In this document: piece by piece, positions 28,311-36,069 of the stretch
Layout of the letters: each line of letters begins with the position of its first letter
Position numbering within the stretch: the stretch's first letter is position 1
Origin: Hyphomicrobiales bacterium
GTDB lineage: Bacteria > Pseudomonadota > Alphaproteobacteria > Rhizobiales > Beijerinckiaceae
Direction: 5' to 3'
Assembly: GCA_003963405.1 (NCBI GenBank)
Contig: RXIY01000035.1
Coordinates: forward strand, 17,602-81,601
DNA length: 64,000 nucleotides
The notes under the pieces: generated by a model
What the model was told of the DNA's origin: nothing
The model's input: the letters and a program-made list of their open reading frames with translations, nothing else
Databases searched by the model: none
Made by a program: the position numbers and the translations under genes

Positions 28311-28720
28311 GAAACCCCCAAAGCTGCCGAGCGGGTGGGAGCCATCGGGCTCGCCGTTGATCTTGTAGACGAGGCGCGGCTTCGCGCCCGCTCTCTCCGC
28401 GACCCCCCAGGCCATCAGCGCCCGAAGCTCGGTCGCGCGTCAATCCGATTGATCTTGGCGCGTTTGCCGCGGCGATCGACCAACAGGCTACGGGACCGAT
28501 CTGCGGCGGGATACCGTGCCCGGTCGGTGTGCCATGTATCGCGCTTCGTCGCAGACGACGACGGTGTTGACGCCGTCGGTGATCAGCCTAACCCGGAGCG
28601 CCAGAAGCGCACCAACATCGCCGCAACCCACCACTTCAGTGCGATCTTGTGAGCCAGTCGCATATACAAGCCGACTGCCTCCTTCGACCGACTTTTTGCA
28701 CCTAAACGCAGAATCTCTAA
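28311..28720. other. Left flank of the IS1031-type element; possible decayed coding sequence
   Basis: Minus-strand frames carry gene-like stretches (for example LVYKINGEPDGSHPLGSFG and VVVCDEARYMAHRPG) in different frames, suggesting an old gene now broken. I cannot name it, and no intact ORF is supported. Confidence 0.35.
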
Positions 28721-29654
28721 GAGTCTGTCCGGAAAGATCATGCAGGATTGCATAATCTTCGCAGCATGAAGCGGATAGATGCGAGGCGGAGGAAGGCGAG
28801 GCCTCTGCGCGAGAGGCATTCCCAATCCTTCGCGAGCCGTCGACATCTGCCGAGCCAAGCGAATGTCCTCTCGACGACCCAGCGTTTGGGAAGAACAACA
28901 AAGCCTTTGACGTGGTCGGAACGTTTCACGATCTCGACGTTCACACGCGCGAGGACTTTCTTCATTGCGCCTCGAAACTCCGGGCCCTGGTAGCCGCCAT
29001 CGGCATAGAGCTTGAGCAAAAAGGGGAAGGCGCCGAACAGGGTCGCCATGACCAATGCGCCGCCATCGCGATCCTGGACGTCCGCCGCGTGAACGAGCGC
29101 GTGCATCAGGAAACCTTGCGTATCGACGAGAATATGGCGCTTCTTGCCTTTGATTTTCTTCCCCGCGTCGTAGCCGGCGGGGTCGCTCGCCGAGCCCCCT
29201 TTTCAGCGCTCTTGACGCTCTGGCTGTCGATAATCGCGGCGGTCGGGCTTGCCTCGCGCCCTTCCTTCTCCCGGCAAGCGAGATAAAGCGCTTCGTGAAT
29301 GCGCATGAGCGTGCCATCCCAATCCCACAAGTCGAAATAGTCGTAGACGGTCGATCGCGGGGGCAAATCCTTCGGGATCGCCCGCCATTGGCAGCCGGTG
29401 CTCGGCACGTAAAGCAAAGCGTTGACGATCTCCCGCAAGTTCACCGAGCGTTTGTTGCCCCCGCGCTTGGCCGGAGGAATGAGGGGCTCCACGTGAGCCC
29501 ATTCTTCGTCCGTTAAATCGCTGGGGTAACGCAACTTGCTGCGATCGTAGCGACCGCGATTTTCATCCGTCCACATCGGCGACCTGTCATCGAATCAGAT
29601 CGCTCTTTGAATCACAACGCATTCATGCGATTCAATGTTTTTCCGGACAGGCTC
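28721..29654 (-). mobile_element. Complete IS1031-type (IS5 family) insertion sequence, 934 bp
   Basis: Terminal inverted repeats are GAGTCTGTCCGGAAA at the left and, read on the opposite strand, GAGCCTGTCCGGAAA at the right. The element is flanked by TAA on both sides (28718-28720 and 29655-29657), matching the TNA target duplications of the IS1031 subgroup. The transposase is split over two overlapping frames, as in many such elements. Its ends and both frames appear intact. Confidence 0.88.
28738..29576 (-). CDS. IS1031-type transposase, two frames joined by programmed -1 shift
   Basis: The first frame (29576 to 29106) has the DUF4096 N-domain (YPSDLTDEEWAHVEPLIPP, GCQWRAIPKDLPP) and the first catalytic Asp in AAIIDSQSVKSAEKG. 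At an A4G5 run (GAAAAGGGGGC) reading can slip by -1 into the second frame. That frame continues DPAGYDAGKKIKGKKRHIL and VDTQGFLMHALVHAADVQDR, then LYADGGYQG with the second Asp and RWVVERTFAWLGRCRRL with the Glu. Full DDE content exists only in the fusion. The run has the form of a slippery site, so the split is probably natural rather than decay. Confidence 0.85.
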
Positions 29655-29862
29655 TAACACTCAGACTTCGGCCGGCTACCGCGATTGGCGCGCCTCGTTT
29701 TCTATTGAAGCAGCAGGGGCGGGCACAAGCGCCAGGGCGATTTTCTTGGATGGCTTCACGATGAAACCGGCCAGGCTCCTTCAAAACCTGTGGTATAGTC
29801 GCCACTTACTGATCAGGGTGAGCTGATTAAGCGCGCCCAAAGCCTGAAAAAAGGGGGAGAAC

Positions 29863-30084
29863 GTGCGTAAACTTTCGCTTTCGATCGCCGCCTTGCTGTT
29901 CGCGGCCTCCGGCCCTGCTATGGCGCAAAGTGACGAAAATCGCGAACATAGCGCGATGCAGCATATCGGTGGCCACTATCGGCATATGCACCGCGACTGG
30001 AGCGGGCAGGAGGGACGCCACACGCACAGTGTCTGCTGGAACTGGGACCCTGGGCATGGCTGGGTGTGGAGCTGCAACCGGTGA
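29863..30084 (+). CDS. Small exported GGHxR/HRDWS protein, copy C
   Basis: A 73-residue protein with a signal peptide ending at AMAQ. The mature part contains ENREHSAMQHIGGHYRHMHR, DWSGQEGRHTHSVCWNWDPG and WVWSC. It is very close to copy A at 14609-14827 (same REHSAMQHIGGH core and spacing) and lies on the other strand 15 kb away. The start follows GGGGGAGAAC. Six His and five Trp in about 50 mature residues and two Cys point to metal or heme binding or simple structural packing; no known family is recognised. Confidence 0.8.
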   Translation: MRKLSLSIAALLFAASGPAMAQSDENREHSAMQHIGGHYRHMHRDWSGQEGRHTHSVCWNWDPGHGWVWSCNR

Positions 30085-30263
30085 TGGCCCGCGGTTGCTC
30101 GTGAGAGAGGGTCGCTCCGCCGGTCTTGGCCGCCTCGCCGCGTGTTGGGCCGTAGTATATCGCCGCCAGAGCCAGAAGCCGACGCCTGGTGGCCCTTAGC
30201 CAGAGCCCGCAGAGCCTTTGCAATAAGACCGCCAACGCCTGCCACCCCGAGCGGCTGGCGAGT

Positions 30264-30752
30264 TCATCGCCGCTGGGGGTGCGCTTGTGGACAGTGCGAG
30301 TCACCCGGGCACTCAGGCAATTTTTCCAAGGCCATGTCCCATACGGCCCCGTGGTCGCCTGCGGTGTCACATCGGCAAGAAATTTTATCGCACAGCTTCG
30401 CGATATGGCGGTCATATCGCTTGCGTCGGTCCTCCTCGCTGAACCCCCAGCGATGGGAGCGGGCCCGCGCCTTTGCCTTGTAGGCAGAGACGACGTGTGT
30501 GACTTTATCATCGAGCTTCTCCGCCGGCCGGGCGATGAGGGCGGCTAGCTGATCCAGCGCGCCTTCGGCGAGACTGTCGATAAGGTCGACTTCGGCCTCG
30601 CCGCTGGCCTCCAAATAGAGTTTCACGCCCGTCTTGATCGCGGCGGACCATCGCGGCCGCAGTGAGGGAAAAATCGCGGGCAAAGCAACGGTCAATCCAA
30701 GCCCGAGGGCGATCGGCAGGTTGCTCTTAAAGAGGTCTTCGACTGCGGCCAC
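30264..30752 (-). CDS. Small membrane-anchored protein of unknown function
   Basis: A 162-residue protein if read from GTG at 30752, which follows GGAGGAAGCC closely; the ATG at 30803 gives an unconvincing 17-residue extension. One N-terminal membrane span (LPIALGLGLTVALPAIFP) precedes an alpha-helical region, a basic stretch (YKAKARARSHRWGFSEEDRR) and a Cys/His-containing tail. The outline resembles DUF5132-like proteins seen near metal-resistance genes, but the similarity is weak. No operon partner. Confidence 0.55.
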   Translation of the reverse strand: MAAVEDLFKSNLPIALGLGLTVALPAIFPSLRPRWSAAIKTGVKLYLEASGEAEVDLIDSLAEGALDQLAALIARPAEKLDDKVTHVVSAYKAKARARSHRWGFSEEDRRKRYDRHIAKLCDKISCRCDTAGDHGAVWDMALEKLPECPGDSHCPQAHPQRR

Positions 30753-30909
30753 GGCTTCCTCCTCCACTACGAACGGACATATAGACCGCGGTCCGGGCCG
30801 CAACGGTTCGTCGTGTGTATCTCTGCGCCTGGGGCGCGCCCGAGCTTAGTGTTCTGCATAGGGAGGACGCGCCTTATGTAACCGCCTGCGCGCTTGCCTA
30901 GAGTATCCG

Positions 30910-31253
30910 TTATGCGCAAGGGGCGTTTTCGGCCCAGGGACGGTTATGGCGCAAGAGGGCGTTGGCAAGGACGACGAGCTTTCGCATGACGGCGGTGATG
31001 GCGACCTTGGCGGGCTTCCCGGCCTCGATGAGCTTTTGGTAGAGCGCTCGACTGTCCTTGTTGAACCTGGAGGCAACGAGCGCTGGCATATAAAGGGCCT
31101 GGCGAAGGGACGCCCGGCCACCGCGAATATAGGCGTGGCCTTTCCATGAGCCTGACTGTCTTTGCACGGGCGCGAGGCCAGCGAGGCTTGCGGCCTGTTT
31201 GCCTTCGAGGCTCCCAAGCTCTGGCATTTCGATCAGCAAAGCGAAAGCGGTAA
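30910..31253 (-). pseudogene. C-terminal fragment of an IS110-family transposase
   Basis: The minus-strand frame gives TAFALLIEMPELGSLEGKQA, ASLAGLAPVQRQSGSWKG, YIRGGRASLRQALYMPAL and KPAKVAITAVMRKLVVLANA. This is the transposase_20 domain with the helix-hairpin and conserved Ser of IS110/IS116 elements. The N-terminal DEDD catalytic domain is absent. Similarity ends near 31253, where another element's fragment begins in the opposite direction. Confidence 0.85.
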
Positions 31254-31392
31254 CTCCCCGCTCAGCCTCGCCGTCATCCGCCACGCCGCCCTCAACATCC
31301 TCACAACCGACCAATCCAAAGGCTCCCTGCGCCGAAAACGCCTCAGAGCCTGCATCGGCCCAAATTTCCGAGGCGGCCTATTCGCGGCTTTA
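31250..31392 (+). pseudogene. C-terminal fragment of a DDE transposase (ISAs1-like)
   Basis: The plus-strand frame reads NSPLSLAVIRHAALNILT, then KGSLRRKRLRACIGPNFRGG. This matches the last about 45 residues of ISAs1-like transposases. Everything upstream is missing, replaced by the IS110-type fragment on the other strand. The frame stays open into the following small periplasmic gene by chance. Confidence 0.65.
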
Positions 31393-31470
31393 GGATTTCG
31401 CCTGAGACGCGGCGGTAAAGCTCTTTCAGGCAGCGGCGCGCTGTGCTATCGGTCGCCGCAGGGATCAACT

Positions 31471-31797
31471 ATGCAGCGAAGCTGGCTCCGCCTTCTCATT
31501 TCGGCCTTGGTGATTCTCGCGGCTCTGACCGCGGGGAGGGCGAATGTCGTCGCGCCGCCCGCCTCTCAGCCATGCGCCGAGATGGCCATGTTCCACGGCG
31601 GCCGCAACGCCGATGGCGACCACGCCGCCGTGCCGCGACATTGCGACTCGCTCATCTGCGGCGCAATTCAATTGACGCCCCCCATTTTCGATGCGGCAGG
31701 CCTCGCGACGCAAATGGGCCGCGCGCCACAGCCGCACGACGACGTGATTCGTCTCGGCGTCACCGGTTCTCCTGACCTTCGGCCCCCCATCTCCTAA
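31471..31797 (+). CDS. Small periplasmic Cys/Met/His protein of the Cus cluster (paralogue 1)
   Basis: A 108-residue protein with a signal peptide (about 1-24) and a mature part with paired cysteines: PCAEMAMFHGG and HCDSLICGAIQL. It ends in DLRPPIS. The gene at 33772-34104 encodes a relative with the same order of features (CDGMGMEM, GCPALTCA, NLRPPIV). The pair brackets the FixH-like and TolC genes in a copper-efflux cluster. Cu(I)/Ag(I) binding in the periplasm is a reasonable inference from Cys, Met and His content. The family is not named to my knowledge. ATG 31471 is chosen at the signal peptide. Confidence 0.72.
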   Translation: MQRSWLRLLISALVILAALTAGRANVVAPPASQPCAEMAMFHGGRNADGDHAAVPRHCDSLICGAIQLTPPIFDAAGLATQMGRAPQPHDDVIRLGVTGSPDLRPPIS

Positions 31798-31952
31798 ACG
31801 CCATGCAAGCCGGGCTCACGCACGGCAACCCGGGCCTTTTGTCTTCGGCGGCGTCGTGACCCGACGCCCAAGGACCGTTGTCGCGCGCTCCCGCAAGACG
31901 AGCAAGGCCGCTCCTTCAACGGCGCTTTCGACAGGAAGCGGGAGAGATTCTC

Positions 31953-32354
31953 ATGAGCACTTTCATTTCGCGAGGACTCGCTGGGTCCTTGCTCGTCCTG
32001 GGGCTTTTCGCGGCGCCGACAGCGGCGCGAGCCGCAATCGGCGACTACGAGTTTAAGCTTGTCAGTGAGCAGGCCAAAAAGGGACAGACCGTCGTCGACG
32101 TCCGGCTGATCCACAAGCCTCATGCGAAACCAGTTCCTGACGCCGTCGTCTTCGCCATGCGTCTCGACATGGCGCCAGACGACATGGAGGCAATGACCGG
32201 CGCGATCGAGCAGGTCGAAAGCTCGGAGCCTGGCGTCTACCGGTTCAGGGTCGCGCTGACTGACGAGGGGCGTTGGCGTATCTCGCTCGCGGCGAAGGTC
32301 CAGGGGGAGGCTGAGACGCTGCAAGGCCGCTTGGTGCTGAAGGCGACGCCATGA
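31953..32354 (+). CDS. Periplasmic FixH/YtkA-like protein
   Basis: A 133-residue protein with a signal peptide (about 1-27, ending ARA) and an immunoglobulin-like beta domain of the FixH/YtkA type. Blocks such as VVDVRLIHKPHAKPVPDAVV and GRWRISLAAKVQGEAE are typical, with a Met-rich loop MRLDMAPDDMEAM. Such domains occur next to RND metal efflux systems and in copper delivery to oxidases. The start at 31953 follows a GGGAGAGA site. The stop overlaps the tolC-type gene (ATGA), so translation is coupled. Confidence 0.82.
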   Translation: MSTFISRGLAGSLLVLGLFAAPTAARAAIGDYEFKLVSEQAKKGQTVVDVRLIHKPHAKPVPDAVVFAMRLDMAPDDMEAMTGAIEQVESSEPGVYRFRVALTDEGRWRISLAAKVQGEAETLQGRLVLKATP

Positions 32355-33601
32355 CGTTGCGCCGGCTGGGCTTATCGCTGTTGGTCTTGGCCGCCGCGGC
32401 GGCGCCGGCGGGCGCCGGCGAGCGGGCGGCCGCGCCGGGCGCAAACGTCGAAAGCGTCGTGGGATTTGCAAAGCGGCTGAGCCCGGAGCTGGCGGCGTCG
32501 ATCCTTGACGCGGATGCGGCGGCGCATCGCGTGGGCGCGGCCGGCGTCCAGCCGGACCCCACCTTCACCCTCCAGGCCTGGGACGTGAACAGCAAAGGCG
32601 TAGGCCAGCCCTGGATCGGCCAGCGCTGGATCGGGCTCGAGCAAACCGTCCGCTTGTGGGGAAAGACCGATCTGGAGAAAGGCGTCGCCGCGGCGGAGGC
32701 CGATGCGGCTCGGCATGGGAGTCATGCCGTCGAGCTCGATCTTGTCGCCCGCGTCAAGACGGTTTACGCGCAATACAACGCGGCGCATCGCGCCGTCGAG
32801 CTTGCAATATCGCTTCGGCAGCGGCTCGAGGAGGTTGCCGAGCTTTTACGCCTGCGTTACGGCGCAAGCTCGGTTAACCAACAGGAGGTTATCAAGGCCG
32901 AGCTCGAGGCGGCCAACGCCGCGGCCGACGTGGTGCGCCGCGAGGGCGAGGAAAAGTCTGCGGTCGCCCGGTTGAACGCTTTGATCGGTCGCCAAGCGCA
33001 GGCGCCGCTCGCCGCGCCAAAAGGCTTCCCGGCTTTGAAGGCTCGGCTGACGCTCGCGAGCGTGCAGGAGATGGCGCGATCTTACAACCCGCAGCTCGCC
33101 GCTACGCATGCGCGAGTGCGTTCGGCCACAGGAACGAAAGAGCTAACGGATCTCAATTACTACCCCGACGTCACTGTCGGAGCGACCTATGTGCAGCGGC
33201 CCGTGGGCCAGGACAGCGGCCAATTCCTGATCGGCTTCAAAGTGCCCCTGCAATACGAGGCGAAGGACGCCGAGCAACGCGCTGCGAGCGCCAGCCTCGG
33301 CGCAGCGGAGGCGCGCAATGACGCGCTTCGTATTCGCCTCGACGGCGAGGTCGCCGAAGCCTGGTTTCGCCTGGAGGCGATCCGTAAGGCGTTGAAGATT
33401 TTCGAGCATCGGCAGCTCCCGCCCGCGCGTCTATCTGTTGAAACCGCCCAAAAGGGATTCGACGCCGGCGCCGCCGACCTCGCGACGCTCCTCGAAACTG
33501 AACGGCGTCTACGCGCGGTTGAATTGGAGCTCCTCGCGCTCAGAGTCGAGGAGCAGAGCAGATTCGCCGACCTCGAGCGCTTAGCCGGAGGCTCGCTGTG
33601 A
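32351..33601 (+). CDS. TolC-family outer-membrane efflux protein (CusC role)
   Basis: A 416-residue outer-membrane factor with a signal peptide (about 1-22). Two copies of the outer-membrane-efflux domain show long helical stretches and the paired tips typical of TolC (KTVYAQYNAAHRAVELAISL, FDAGAADLATLLETERRLRA). It would form the outer-membrane duct for the CusA/CusB pump encoded downstream. It is translationally coupled to the FixH-like gene. It lacks a lipobox, unlike E. coli CusC. It is a different type from the TolC lipoprotein at the window end. Confidence 0.87.
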   Translation: MTLRRLGLSLLVLAAAAAPAGAGERAAAPGANVESVVGFAKRLSPELAASILDADAAAHRVGAAGVQPDPTFTLQAWDVNSKGVGQPWIGQRWIGLEQTVRLWGKTDLEKGVAAAEADAARHGSHAVELDLVARVKTVYAQYNAAHRAVELAISLRQRLEEVAELLRLRYGASSVNQQEVIKAELEAANAAADVVRREGEEKSAVARLNALIGRQAQAPLAAPKGFPALKARLTLASVQEMARSYNPQLAATHARVRSATGTKELTDLNYYPDVTVGATYVQRPVGQDSGQFLIGFKVPLQYEAKDAEQRAASASLGAAEARNDALRIRLDGEVAEAWFRLEAIRKALKIFEHRQLPPARLSVETAQKGFDAGAADLATLLETERRLRAVELELLALRVEEQSRFADLERLAGGSL

Positions 33602-33771
33602 CGCGCTTGTCGCTTCGCGCCCAGGGGTTTGAGTACGTCGCGAACGCCCGCGCCTCATGCGCCAATCTCCCCAGAAAAAGCATGGCCCCGTAAAAATCGA
33701 CCTCTGCATGGCGCTGCCTTGAAGGAGAGGGCGCCTCGGCCTAGGTTGATGATCGATCCGCGAGTGACAAG

Positions 33772-34104
33772 ATGGTTCATTGGATCCGCGCACTAATTGC
33801 CGTGTCCGCGTTGGTGGCGTTCTTCGCGGGTGGCGGCCTGTGGTCGGGGAAACCCACCCATGGATGTGATGGCATGGGCATGGAGATGGTCGACTCCACG
33901 GCCATGGCAGGCGAGGGAAATGACGGCGGGATCATGCCAGGCTGCCCTGCGCTGACATGCGCATCGACACAGTTTTTTCCGCCTCCGCAAACTGATTTTG
34001 CTCTGCCGGTAGTGATCGAGCTCATTTCATCGGCGACGCCGCGAGACGATCTCGAGCGCAGCGGAACCTCCAGACCGCCGAACCTTCGGCCGCCGATTGT
34101 CTGA
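33772..34104 (+). CDS. Small periplasmic Cys/Met/His protein of the Cus cluster (paralogue 2)
   Basis: A 110-residue protein with an N-terminal hydrophobic signal or anchor (ALIAVSALVAFFAGGGLW), a Met-rich segment with CDGMGMEM and then GCPALTCAS. The C-terminus NLRPPIV is nearly that of the relative at 31471-31797. Both lie in the copper-efflux cluster, one on each side of the outer-membrane factor gene. Periplasmic metal binding is inferred from composition; I do not know a family name. Confidence 0.7.
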   Translation: MVHWIRALIAVSALVAFFAGGGLWSGKPTHGCDGMGMEMVDSTAMAGEGNDGGIMPGCPALTCASTQFFPPPQTDFALPVVIELISSATPRDDLERSGTSRPPNLRPPIV

Positions 34105-34662
34105 CCGCGCATTTCGGCGACGCGTCGGCGGGCGCTCCGTCTCCGCCGGCGCGCGCTTCGCGCCGTGAATGGCGCTGCGCCGATCGAAATCGCGACTGGA
34201 CAAGCCAGAAATATTACGCCGCCGCTTGCGGATTCGCTTCTGCGTTAGAATACGCGCAGTTGAACGCTCGTGTTTTGCCTATTCAGCAATGATAATTACT
34301 TATGCTCCCATCATTTTATTTGCTTGCAGCGGTCAGTGTTTAAATTTACAGAGGTAAAATACCCTGGCTGATCTGGCGACGCGCCGAAAGACGATGACGA
34401 TTTCAAGGCGACCCCGAGGCGACCCGCAAACGCCGATCGAAGGCGAAACGGTTGTTTGAGCGGAGCTCGCCTCGACCAGCGCGCCCCTGGGCTGAGTCGG
34501 GCCAATCCGGTTTTCTGGACCGCATGCCCCTTTGGTTGCAGCGTTCCAAGCCGAGCGTCGATTTCCCGCGGCGGCCGCGGTGGAACTTAAGCTTCTGCGG
34601 GCTGAGATTATCGAGATGAGAGAGCTTGCTACATATCCTGTCGCACGAGCGGGAGTTATAAA
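34105..34662. other. Intergenic region upstream of cusB
   Basis: About 560 bases with no supported gene. The part near 34250-34360 is distinctly AT-rich against a GC-rich background and could hold a promoter. No sensor kinase or CueR-like regulator gene is present near the cluster. Confidence 0.5.
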
Positions 34663-36069
34663 ATGACGCGGCGCGGCATGGTTTTCCTCAGTGTTTTGAC
34701 GGCCGCCGCCGCCGGCGTCGCTTGGCTGCTCGAAGGACGGTTCAGCTGGGTTGCGCCACCCTCAATGCACGCGCCGCCAGCTCAGTCGAACCGACCGTCT
34801 GCGACCAACCCGATCATTTACTATCGCGACCCCGATAATCGCCCATTTTACTCCTCCACCCCCCGAAAAGCGGCGAACGGGAAAGAATTTGTGGCTGTGC
34901 GCGCCAGCGAAGACGTGAGTTTCGAAGACAAACCGGCTCCGACGCCTTCGAAGACCGGCGAAGCGAGACGCGTCCGCTACTACCGCAATCCCATGGGCCT
35001 GCCCGACACCTCGCCCGTTCCCAAGAAGGACCCAATGGGCATGGATTACGTCCCTGTTTTCGAGGATGAGGGCGAGGACAATTCGACCGTGACGGTCAGC
35101 CCCGGAAAACTGCAAAAGACGGGCGTCCGCTCTGAGCCTGTCGAACGTCGGACGATGAGCGTTCCCGTCCGCGCCGCAGGTCGGATCGAATTCGATCCAC
35201 GCCGCGTTTCAGTCGTTTCCCTGCGTTTTGAAGCCTTCATCGAATCGGTCGGGAAATTCGCGGAAGGCGATTACGTCCATAAGGGCGAGCCGCTCATGCG
35301 CGTTTATGGCCCCGATCTTTCGAGCGCGGCGGCGGAGTATGTCGCCGTGCTCAACTCGGGGCGCGGCGGCCGGGAGCGCCTCGAGGGGGCCAAGCGCCGC
35401 CTCGCCAATCTTGGCCTCGACGAGAACGCCATCGCTGCGATCGCACGGTCGCGGCGCGTTCCGCGCGTCATTCTCTGGCCGGCGCCGCAAGACGGCCACA
35501 TCTTCGAGCGGTCGGCGCTCAATGGCATGCGCGCGGCGCCGGGCGACGCGTTGTTTCGCATCGTGGATCATTCGTTGGTCTGGGTTCTGGCTGACTTTCC
35601 GGAACGAGACGTCGCTATGATTGCGCCCGGACAAAAGGCGGAGGTTCGGGCAAGGGCTTATCCCGATCGCGCCTTCAAAGGCGAGGTCGCGCTCATCTAT
35701 CCGCATCTCAACGCTGAAACGCGCACGGCGCGCGTGAGGATCGAATTGCCGAATCCCGAAGGATTGCTGCGCGGCGACATGTACGCCGATGTCGAAATCG
35801 CCGCCGCCGGAAACGAAAAGGTCTTGACCGCTCCCGAGAGCGCCATCATCGACACCGGCAAGCGGCAAGTGGCGATCGTCGACAAGGGCGAGGGCCGTTT
35901 CGAGCCGCGCGAGGTGAAGATTGGCCGGCGCGGAGACGGCCTCGTCGAGATCGAGGCGGGGCTCGGCGAGAAGGACCGGGTCGTCACGACCGCCAATTTC
36001 CTCATCGACGCCGAAAGCAATCTCAAAGCCGCCTTGCGGGCCCTCGACCAAGGGGAGGGCGGCAAGTGA
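34663..36069 (+). CDS. cusB: RND periplasmic adaptor for copper/silver efflux (CusB-like)
   Basis: A 468-residue membrane-fusion protein linking CusA to the outer-membrane factor. After an N-terminal anchor (about 5-22) come two degenerate heavy-metal-binding modules: YYRDPDNRPFYSSTP (about 53-67) and VRYYRNPMGLPDTSPVPKKD, PMGMDYVPV (about 103-132). These are like the YHS module of CusB proteins but lack its cysteines, leaving Tyr, Pro, Met and Asp. The barrel-sandwich, alpha-hairpin and beta-barrel domains follow (VSLRFEAFIESVGKFAEGDY, LPNPEGLLRGDMYADVEI). It overlaps cusA by four bases (GTGA), so the two are translated together. Confidence 0.9.
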   Translation: MTRRGMVFLSVLTAAAAGVAWLLEGRFSWVAPPSMHAPPAQSNRPSATNPIIYYRDPDNRPFYSSTPRKAANGKEFVAVRASEDVSFEDKPAPTPSKTGEARRVRYYRNPMGLPDTSPVPKKDPMGMDYVPVFEDEGEDNSTVTVSPGKLQKTGVRSEPVERRTMSVPVRAAGRIEFDPRRVSVVSLRFEAFIESVGKFAEGDYVHKGEPLMRVYGPDLSSAAAEYVAVLNSGRGGRERLEGAKRRLANLGLDENAIAAIARSRRVPRVILWPAPQDGHIFERSALNGMRAAPGDALFRIVDHSLVWVLADFPERDVAMIAPGQKAEVRARAYPDRAFKGEVALIYPHLNAETRTARVRIELPNPEGLLRGDMYADVEIAAAGNEKVLTAPESAIIDTGKRQVAIVDKGEGRFEPREVKIGRRGDGLVEIEAGLGEKDRVVTTANFLIDAESNLKAALRALDQGEGGK

